11,386 bases of DNA, taken from JAGORY01 sp964517585 (GTDB lineage Bacteria; Patescibacteriota; Gracilibacteria; Peribacterales; Peribacteraceae). The stretch spans positions 1 to 11,386 of the forward strand of contig CAZFCB010000037.1 of NCBI GenBank assembly GCA_964517585.1. The letters are read 5' to 3'. Below the pieces are notes generated by a model. It saw only the letters and a list, made by a program, of their open reading frames with translations, made no database searches and was not told where the DNA came from. The position numbers were made by a program, and so were the translations under genes. Positions 6,200-11,386 of this stretch are shown here, one piece after another. The stretch's first letter is position 1; each line of letters starts with the position of its first letter.

Positions 6200-7054
6200 C
6201 TACGCCAATATTTTCACTCCAAAAAAAAGTCCGATGCCGACAAGAGTGAAGGCAATTCCAGCGATAAGCCCGCCTTTCATTATTTTGTGGATTGCTGACA
6301 ACGTAAGAAAAATGAAGATAGCTACAATGAAGCTAAAGATGAGTGGCGAAAGATAAAAAGCCTGCACAAAAGGAATATTCCATGGTAGTGACCGTTCGAA
6401 TGAGAAGTAGCCAACAGCCACAAAGAGTCCGTACCATGCAAGGAGCCAGCCAGCGTACAGCCGTAGTGTGCCCGAAAGCGGATGATAATCACGTGAAGTT
6501 GTTTTGTTGATCGGGCTAGGCTCAGCAGCTTTCTTGGTCACTTCAGGAATGTTCGTAAAACCAAGAGATGTCCGTGGAGCAGGTTTCGTCGGGGCGGAAG
6601 CCCCCTGAAGATTGACAGGTTTCGCATTTAGTACAGGCTGTGATGTTGCAGTTTGTACTGAAGGCGCAGGCGCAAGAGTTTTACTATTTCTCTGCCACTG
6701 GTCTAAATCGGGATCTTTGTATTGAGGAAGCACGCCAACAGGGGATAGCATCGTAAGAAAAAGCTTTTGATCGTCCCGGAGTCTTTTAAAAGCCTCGTAC
6801 TTGATAGCAGCTTGTAGTGTTCCTCGACGGACATGACCTGCGCCATCTTTTCCCTCGAAGGCAAAAACAGGTAATTGGTCCTGGTGTTCCGGAGCAGTAG
6901 GAGAACTATGGGTACGAGACGCCTCGGATATTTCGAGAACTTCGAGATGAAGGTTCTCAAGCGCACTACGCGCAGTAAGTTCATCGGTGGCATCAAGAGA
7001 TCCTCGAACCTCCTTGTTATCATCATCCGTCGCTCTGTACGAGAAGAGTGGCAT
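6200..7054 (-). CDS. Membrane protein with two GspF/PilC N-terminal-like motifs
   Basis: 284 residues. The start, MPLFSYRATD, with G at 18, A at 22 and LEVLEI at 37-42, fits the short N-terminal motif of GspF/PilC inner-membrane proteins of type II secretion and type IV pili (F-x-Y-x-A-x-D ... G ... A ... L-x-V-x-x-I). A second, weaker copy follows at 61-104 (LPVFAFEGKD, GTL, A at 88). A Pro/Ala/Thr-rich linker runs to about 190. Three membrane helices follow at about 198-218, 229-255 and 260-283. The helical T2SSF domains of a true PilC/GspF are absent, so this is not a normal assembly platform. The gene begins 14 nt after the lipoprotein gene on the same strand and is probably cotranscribed with it. 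Its function is unknown; a link to pilus or secretion machinery is an inference from the motif. Confidence 0.82.
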   Translation of the reverse strand: MPLFSYRATDDDNKEVRGSLDATDELTARSALENLHLEVLEISEASRTHSSPTAPEHQDQLPVFAFEGKDGAGHVRRGTLQAAIKYEAFKRLRDDQKLFLTMLSPVGVLPQYKDPDLDQWQRNSKTLAPAPSVQTATSQPVLNAKPVNLQGASAPTKPAPRTSLGFTNIPEVTKKAAEPSPINKTTSRDYHPLSGTLRLYAGWLLAWYGLFVAVGYFSFERSLPWNIPFVQAFYLSPLIFSFIVAIFIFLTLSAIHKIMKGGLIAGIAFTLVGIGLFFGVKILA

Positions 7055-7068
7055 ACTAGACGGAAAGA

Positions 7069-8190
7069 TTACTGGGCGACCGTATACGGCGTGATGCGCG
7101 AAATCATGTACGAGACGGCTACCTTCAGTCGTGCGTCGGCAATAATTTCGAAGTGAGTTCCATCTTCCCAGTCCTTGAAACCAATAACATCTGCGCCTTG
7201 GGTCTTGATTTGTCCATCCTGCGCTTGCATAGATGCTGACGACCCAGATACAAGATTAAGGATGATGGCACCCTGCCCAAGCTCTGCAATGTCATTCATG
7301 CCCATCTCAACATGCCACAAATTATTTGTCGTTGCACCAAATGATTTGAAGTACCAGTTTTTGTGGACAGGAATGCAGAAGGCAATGTGACTCGTGCAAT
7401 ATTTCTGAGTCCACAACTCTGGCTTATCATACGTCTGTTTTGCAAGAAGGACGTTCTGCTCCTCATGAACACTAGAATCAGATGAACTCGAAGCCTGGCT
7501 TGATGAAATTGAACTCACTGAGGATGCTGAAGAAACTGAAGTTTGTGCAACACTACGTACAGACGATGACGTACTTTTTACCTGCGATGATGACATTGCA
7601 CTACTCATAGCCTCTGAAGAATTACTGGAACTCTCCATGGCTTTCGGCACACAGACTCCAGAACAATCCGCGCCACCATTAAGTGGATCACAGCTGTCTG
7701 ACGTGTCATCAATGCACATTTCGTTTTCATCACAGGGCAAACCTGCGATGCCACCACACATCTTTCTTGATCCCACCATCGATTCTTCTGAGGAAGAAAA
7801 AGATGATGAATCCGTATCGAGTACCACTACTTCCTCAGCTTTTAAGATCATACCGCCTGCCTCAACAGTTGGCTGCAATGAGCCATGAATCTCCACTTTC
7901 TTGCCGAGATATATGTTCAAGTTTAAATTTACGTCTGTTGACTCTAACAGGAGGGACTGATTGCCGTCGAGCCGAAGAGTGTGCGTACCTTGCTGATACA
8001 CAGTCATGCCAAGTTCTTCAACAGTGCCTATGTAACTGACATTATGTGTTACAAGATCTCCCGTGTCTTCTGAGGGGGAACTGGAGGAACTGGAAGATTG
8101 AGAACTGTCCGTCAGAGACTTGCTTCCAAAGTTACATGCCGTCAGGCCAAGAGTAGTCACAAGTAGTGTAGAAAGGAGAAGTCGTTGCAT
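7069..8190 (-). CDS. Serine-rich lipoprotein with OB-like and cysteine-rich domains
   Basis: 373 residues. A signal peptide ends in the lipobox LTAC with Cys19 as the lipidation site, so the protein should be anchored on the outer face of the membrane. After a Ser-rich linker, residues 48-125 look beta-rich, and GKKVEIHGSL (96-105) suggests an OB-like fold. A six-cysteine module begins with CGGIAG (145-150) and ends with GGADCSGVC (172-180), a motif I recall from secreted proteins of many environmental bacteria. A second long Ser-rich linker (187-240) precedes a C-terminal domain (about 245-373) with Cys265 and Cys272 and no family I recognise. The gene is first in a unit with the membrane protein gene that starts at 7054. 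It has a good promoter at 8216-8243. The ligand or role is unknown. Confidence 0.88.
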   Translation of the reverse strand: MQRLLLSTLLVTTLGLTACNFGSKSLTDSSQSSSSSSSPSEDTGDLVTHNVSYIGTVEELGMTVYQQGTHTLRLDGNQSLLLESTDVNLNLNIYLGKKVEIHGSLQPTVEAGGMILKAEEVVVLDTDSSSFSSSEESMVGSRKMCGGIAGLPCDENEMCIDDTSDSCDPLNGGADCSGVCVPKAMESSSNSSEAMSSAMSSSQVKSTSSSVRSVAQTSVSSASSVSSISSSQASSSSDSSVHEEQNVLLAKQTYDKPELWTQKYCTSHIAFCIPVHKNWYFKSFGATTNNLWHVEMGMNDIAELGQGAIILNLVSGSSASMQAQDGQIKTQGADVIGFKDWEDGTHFEIIADARLKVAVSYMISRITPYTVAQ

Positions 8191-8215
8191 TGTGATTCGG
8201 GGGATGAAGGTCGAT

Positions 8216-8243
8216 ATTGTACGTCCTTTTTTGCTAGGTTCAA
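8216..8243 (-). promoter_or_regulatory. Promoter of the lipoprotein unit
   Basis: On the minus strand, TTGAAC (plus strand 8238-8243), a 16-bp spacer and TACAAT (plus strand 8216-8221). Transcription would start near 8209, about 19 nt before the ATG at 8188-8190. It overlaps a plus-strand -10-like element at 8232-8240. Confidence 0.62.
8232..8240 (+). promoter_or_regulatory. Candidate extended -10 for the aminopeptidase gene
   Basis: TGCTAGGTT matches the TGC-TAnnnT element seen before other plus-strand genes here. No clear -35 is found at the proper spacing. It overlaps the spacer and -35 of the minus-strand lipoprotein promoter. An alternative -10, TAGTAT at 8275-8280, lies 8 bases before the in-frame ATG at 8288 and would give a leaderless mRNA. 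Confidence 0.3.
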
Positions 8244-8278
8244 AGCAACTAGAGCATCATCATCAATTTTTCTGTAGT

Positions 8279-9487
8279 ATGAAGTCCATGTTTCAGCCCG
8301 AAGTGCCTGTTCTTGGCAAGTATGCGGATCTTCTCGTAAAGTATGCCCTGAATGGTGGGGAAGGTGTACGAAAGGGTGAAGTAGTGCAAATCAATGTACC
8401 AGATATTGCTAAACCGCTGTATCAGGAGATTTTAAGAGCAGTTCTTGAGTCTGGAGCGCATCCAAAGACGAATGTACAACCAACAGGAACAGATAAAGTA
8501 TTTTTCAAGTATGCATCCGATGAACAGCTTGTTTTCTTTCCTGATGCATTCAAACGCGCAGAAGCTGAGCTGATCGACCATCAAGTATCCATCATCGCCG
8601 ACATCGACCCGACAGAATTAAAGGATGTTGAACCGCAGCGACTATTTCGAACAATGGATGCTCGAAGGAAGTTTCGAGATTGGCTTTTTGCCAAAGAGCA
8701 GAAGAAGAAATTTTCTTGGACACTTGCTTTGTATGGTACAGAAGCCATGGCAAAGGAGGCGGAAATGCCCATAGAGGAATATTGGGATCAGATTATTCAA
8801 GCGTGCTATCTAGATTGCGAAGACCCGATCAGCGAATGGAAAAAGATTCAGACTGAGCAAAACCGTGTGAAGAACGCCTTGGATGCCCTTGAAATAGAAT
8901 GGCTACACGTAGAAGGGGAGCGAATTAATTTGAAAGTGCAGCTTGGCAAGAATCGTTCCTGGCTCGGCGGAAGCTGCCGAAACATTCCTAGCTTTGAGCT
9001 CTTTATTTCTCCGGATTGTCGCGGAACAGAAGGCACAATTTTCTTTAATCAGCCACTCTATCGATACGGAAATATACTCCGCGATATCACGCTCGAATTC
9101 AAAAAGGGAATCGTCGTACGTGCAGAAGCCAAGGTTGGGCAATCCGTACTCGATGCTATGATTTGTCGCAAAAATGCAGAGAAAATTGGGGAGTATTCTC
9201 TCACAGACAAGCGATATTCACGTATCACGAAGTTTATGGCAAATACGCTATTTGATGAAAATATCGGTGGCGAGTACGGGAATACACACATTGCTCTTGG
9301 CCGTGCCTACAAAGACAGTTTTCCAGGTGATATGAGTGTGCCGACAGATAAAGAATGGGAGAGCTGGGGATACAATGACTCTCCAGAGCACACTGATATT
9401 ATTTCAACAGAAGATCGTACTGTGACTGCGACGCTACCGAACGGTGGCAAAAAAATAATCTTTAAGGACGGCAAATTTACCGTATAA
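8279..9487 (+). CDS. M29-family metallo-aminopeptidase (AmpS/aminopeptidase T type)
   Basis: 402 residues, matching the ~400-410 of the M29 family, cytoplasmic dimetal enzymes that remove N-terminal residues from peptides. The C-terminal half carries the family blocks: NIPSFELFISP (235-245), EFKKGIVV (273-280), SLTDKRYSRITKFMANTLFD (307-326), GGEYGNTHIALGRAY (330-344) and EHTDII (370-375). By motif position the expected metal and catalytic residues are Glu240, Glu305, His337, Tyr344, His371 and Asp373, all present. The frame is open further upstream, but residues before 8279 read as noise. The start is ATG 8279 or ATG 8288 (MFQPEV). No signal peptide is present. It is divergent from the lipoprotein gene and convergent with the DsbA-like gene. 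It probably serves peptide turnover. Confidence 0.95.
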   Translation: MKSMFQPEVPVLGKYADLLVKYALNGGEGVRKGEVVQINVPDIAKPLYQEILRAVLESGAHPKTNVQPTGTDKVFFKYASDEQLVFFPDAFKRAEAELIDHQVSIIADIDPTELKDVEPQRLFRTMDARRKFRDWLFAKEQKKKFSWTLALYGTEAMAKEAEMPIEEYWDQIIQACYLDCEDPISEWKKIQTEQNRVKNALDALEIEWLHVEGERINLKVQLGKNRSWLGGSCRNIPSFELFISPDCRGTEGTIFFNQPLYRYGNILRDITLEFKKGIVVRAEAKVGQSVLDAMICRKNAEKIGEYSLTDKRYSRITKFMANTLFDENIGGEYGNTHIALGRAYKDSFPGDMSVPTDKEWESWGYNDSPEHTDIISTEDRTVTATLPNGGKKIIFKDGKFTV

Positions 9488-9514
9488 AAAAAGCGGCAGT
9501 GTACGTGCCGCTTT
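9486..9514 (-). terminator. Intrinsic terminator, strongest for the minus strand
   Basis: A 9-bp perfect stem (9490-9498 with 9506-9514, loop GTGTACG) is GC-rich at its core. Read on the minus strand, it is followed by seven T, an ideal terminator for the DsbA-like gene that ends at 9537. On the plus strand only TTTCT follows, so it may terminate the aminopeptidase gene less well. The A-run starts within the aminopeptidase stop codon. Confidence 0.85.
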
Positions 9515-9536
9515 CTGTGAGTTGTAGAAAGTCTAC

Positions 9537-10298
9537 TTACGAAGACATCACTTTATCCGAGAACTCCCAGTACGCTTCATTGCCACCTAGCTCGCCTGCA
9601 CACTCGGCTCCAACGGCAAGAGGCAGAGCTTCTGGATGAAAGCTCAAAGGGAAATGGCGATAGACCCATACCACCTTACCGTCATACATCTCCATCAGCT
9701 TCTGGTACGTTGGATGGACAGAGTGACAGAAAGGACACTGATAATCTGAGTACTCGATGAGTGCAATTGTTGCGCGCTTGTCGCCACGAATATAATCACT
9801 GGCAAAATCTACTGGAACCACAGTACCTGCAAGGGTAACTCCTGGCTCTGCAAAAGCAGCCTCAGGGTTTTTGAGAATTGCATCTATTGTCTTTTGGAAA
9901 TTCGCAACAGGCTGCGCTCCAGAAATGACAATTCCTTTCTTCGACTTCATATCGTAGATGATGTTACCAGGTGTTCCGCTCACGCCAGCTGCTTGACCAC
10001 CTGCCATCTGCTGATTAATTTTATCGTTAAACTTTTCGCTGACGGCACATGCTCTGAAGTCATCTGGATCAAGACCAATGTCACTCGCATAGGCAACCAT
10101 ACGGTCAAGAACACTTCCTTGTGGTGCTTGTGGTGCCTGCGGAGCTGCTGCGACTTGTTTTTCTCCGCCTTGCTTCAGCGCAATAGTTGGCATGGAGCCA
10201 GAAGCAAAAGTAAGAACAACACCAGCAATGAGACCAATCAAGAACATAGCAACCCCGAACCAGACGTTATTCTGGCTAGTAGCTTCTTTGGTAGGCAT
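9537..10298 (-). CDS. Membrane-anchored DsbA-like oxidoreductase with swapped half-domains
   Basis: 253 residues from the ATG at 10298. Residues 12-34 form a membrane anchor or uncleaved signal, then a Gln/Ala/Pro linker. Residues 185-253 hold the first half of a DsbA/Thioredoxin_4 domain: EYSDYQCPFC with CxxC Cys188-Cys191, then a VYRHFPLSFHP segment and an ECAGELGG helix. This half normally comes first and is followed by a helix bundle plus the cis-proline strand. Here the protein stops at MSS and a terminator follows. The missing half is upstream instead: GLDPDDFRAC (75-84) and GVSGTPG (105-111, cis-Pro motif), then ISGAQP (125-130). The order therefore looks circularly permuted. It should form or isomerise disulfides outside the membrane. 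The longer open frame from 10367 adds a second hydrophobic stretch and is less likely. Confidence 0.87.
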   Translation of the reverse strand: MPTKEATSQNNVWFGVAMFLIGLIAGVVLTFASGSMPTIALKQGGEKQVAAAPQAPQAPQGSVLDRMVAYASDIGLDPDDFRACAVSEKFNDKINQQMAGGQAAGVSGTPGNIIYDMKSKKGIVISGAQPVANFQKTIDAILKNPEAAFAEPGVTLAGTVVPVDFASDYIRGDKRATIALIEYSDYQCPFCHSVHPTYQKLMEMYDGKVVWVYRHFPLSFHPEALPLAVGAECAGELGGNEAYWEFSDKVMSS

Positions 10299-10332
10299 AC
10301 GAAAAGCGGGAAAATGATAGATGAACAAGTGC

Positions 10333-10338
10333 AGTATA
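10333..10338 (-). promoter_or_regulatory. Candidate -10 for the DsbA-like gene
   Basis: Minus-strand TATACT (plus-strand AGTATA) lies about 35 bp before the ATG at 10298. No good -35 is seen at 16-18 bp. A competing pair, TTGCAT (plus strand 10362-10367) with TATTCC (10340-10345) at 16 bp, is also possible. Confidence 0.27.
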
Positions 10339-10406
10339 GGGAATATTGACCAGAATTGTGAATGCAACTTGAGGTAAACCGTGTTGAATAAGCTTCAGAA
10401 GAGATT

Positions 10407-10417
10407 TGTGCTATCGT
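10407..10417 (+). promoter_or_regulatory. Candidate extended -10 for the macroglobulin-like gene
   Basis: TGTGCTATCGT resembles the TGC-TAnnnT elements at 3078 and 5468. The nearest -35-like TTGAAT (10384-10389) is 22 bp from the -10 hexamer, too far for a standard promoter, so the extended -10 would have to carry recognition. The ATG at 10447 lies 29 bases downstream, with a C-rich leader and no Shine-Dalgarno sequence. Confidence 0.35.
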
Positions 10418-10446
10418 AGGCGCCATATAGTGCTTCCCCCACCCCT

Positions 10447-11386
10447 ATGTCCTTTACAGCAGGACTTGCTAAAGCTTTCAATTCACCTGTTCGTATTCTT
10501 TTCGGTGGAGTTGTTGCGGTACTCATCATAGCACTGTCTATTGGTGGATATCTTGCATTGAAGCCAAAGCCGTACGAATTTTCACAGAATCAAAAAATTT
10601 CAGCTTCATCGTCAATGTACTTAGCATTTGCAGTAGATATGGATCATGCATCCACTGAACAATATCTTTCACTTCCGAACAATCTTAACGTAACGAAGCA
10701 ATGGGATGGCGAGGTACTTGTTCTGAAGCCACTAAGCAAACTTGAGGTCGACACAACGTACATCGTGACCGTTGATGGTCGAGCTCTCACAAAGGAAGGA
10801 ACACCTCTTGGTACGGACCTTGAGTTTGTTTTTACTGTCACGGGCGCCCCAAAACTTGCTGCACAAATTCCGCCGGCTAATTCTGCCCACGTTCCCACTG
10901 ACGCAGACATCACTCTTGTATTTGACAGGCCGGTCGTGCCTTTGACGCAGGTACAAGGTGCATCAGCTGAGAAACGTTTTTCTGCATGGCCCGTGACTAT
11001 TACTCCGCCACTAAAAGGACGCTGGCGCTGGCTTGGAACAACTACAGCGTCATTCATACCAGAAGGATCACTAACACTCGCGACCAAATATACAATCGGT
11101 GTGCCACCGGGGATTCCGACAGTTTCTGGTGACGCCACAGAAACAGATTTCAGTTGGAGCTTTGAAACAGAACGCCCAATTGCAATGTCAGGTTCCCCGT
11201 CTGAAGGGAGTAGTTTTGCTGGTCCAGGAACGGAAATATCCGTGACGTTTAATCAAGACATTGATCTGATGAGCGCAAAGGATTCCATCGTTTTTGTGGC
11301 AAAGTCAGGCGAGAACAATGTTCCGGATCGCACAATGGGAATTGCGACGGTGAAGTATGGCTATAAAAACATTGGCGGTACGGAAG
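10447..11386 (+). CDS. Membrane-anchored alpha-2-macroglobulin-like protein (3' partial)
   Basis: The frame is open from ATG 10447 to the window edge (313 codons). Residues 16-38 form a membrane anchor, with the rest expected outside the cell. What follows is a series of Ig-like beta domains. One of them contains TDADITLVFDRPVVPL, RWRWLGTTTASFIPEG and a FSWSFETERP segment. This combination (FDRPVV, RWLGT, FxPE, FETxRP) is what I recall from the N-terminal Big_5/MG domains of bacterial alpha-2-macroglobulins. Those are large (about 1500-2000 residue) envelope proteins that trap proteases, some with a CLEQ thioester that would lie beyond the window. Whether this one has the thioester cannot be seen. 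The TM anchor replaces the lipobox of many relatives. It is divergent from the DsbA-like gene, with 148 bp between starts. Confidence 0.8.
   Translation, partial: MSFTAGLAKAFNSPVRILFGGVVAVLIIALSIGGYLALKPKPYEFSQNQKISASSSMYLAFAVDMDHASTEQYLSLPNNLNVTKQWDGEVLVLKPLSKLEVDTTYIVTVDGRALTKEGTPLGTDLEFVFTVTGAPKLAAQIPPANSAHVPTDADITLVFDRPVVPLTQVQGASAEKRFSAWPVTITPPLKGRWRWLGTTTASFIPEGSLTLATKYTIGVPPGIPTVSGDATETDFSWSFETERPIAMSGSPSEGSSFAGPGTEISVTFNQDIDLMSAKDSIVFVAKSGENNVPDRTMGIATVKYGYKNIGGTE

Noticed and set aside
10299..10367. Longer start for the DsbA-like gene
   Set aside because: It adds an aromatic hydrophobic stretch before the evident membrane anchor and covers the best -10 candidate. The ATG at 10298 gives a normal N-terminus.
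10644..11138. 164-residue minus-strand open frame
   Set aside because: It is antisense to the macroglobulin-like gene, whose plus-strand frame is open to the window edge and has recognisable Ig-like domain motifs.

Overview
The window looks like chromosomal DNA from a bacterium of the Candidate Phyla Radiation, most like the Peregrinibacteria lineage. This is an inference from style, not from a marker gene. The clues are serine-rich, cysteine-repeat surface proteins, a compact layout, small divergent housekeeping proteins, and no convincing Shine-Dalgarno sequence before most starts. TGA appears to act as a stop (ends of the genes at 4997 and 5452), which argues against the UGA-glycine code of Gracilibacteria and SR1.

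Layout from left to right. (1) 1-1589, plus strand: the 3' part of a large secreted or surface protein made of serine-rich linkers, four 25-residue cysteine repeats, five DUF4215-like cysteine-rich modules and a C-terminal membrane tail. (2) 1590-1665, minus strand: a tRNA-Arg(UCU) with encoded CCA that directly abuts the preceding stop codon. (3) 1852-3637, plus: a DUF4870/Tic20-like membrane protein, pyrH (UMP kinase) and frr (ribosome recycling factor). (4) 3638-3743: a structured intergenic region with two hairpins that can share an arm, plus a promoter. (5) 3744-5452, plus: a PurQ-type glutaminase with a C-terminal extension that may be PurS-like, overlapping by 4 nt a SpoU/TrmH-family RNA methyltransferase. 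(6) 5501-6139, plus: an unrecognised protein with a proline-rich N-terminus and a helical C-terminus. (7) 6200-8190, minus: a two-gene unit encoding a serine-rich lipoprotein and a membrane protein with two copies of the GspF/PilC N-terminal motif. (8) 8279-9487, plus: an M29 aminopeptidase, divergent from the lipoprotein gene. (9) 9537-10298, minus: a membrane-anchored DsbA-like protein whose two half-domains are in reversed order. (10) 10447 to the window end, plus: the N-terminal part of a membrane-anchored protein resembling bacterial alpha-2-macroglobulin.

The core genes (pyrH, frr, tRNA, methyltransferase, aminopeptidase) are interleaved with envelope genes (surface protein, lipoprotein, oxidoreductase, macroglobulin-like protein). 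The cysteine-rich exported proteins would be plausible clients of the DsbA-like protein. The most unusual items are the apparent circular permutation of the DsbA-like protein, the duplicated GspF/PilC-like N-terminal module on an otherwise unrelated membrane protein, and the PurQ fusion with no purL nearby.
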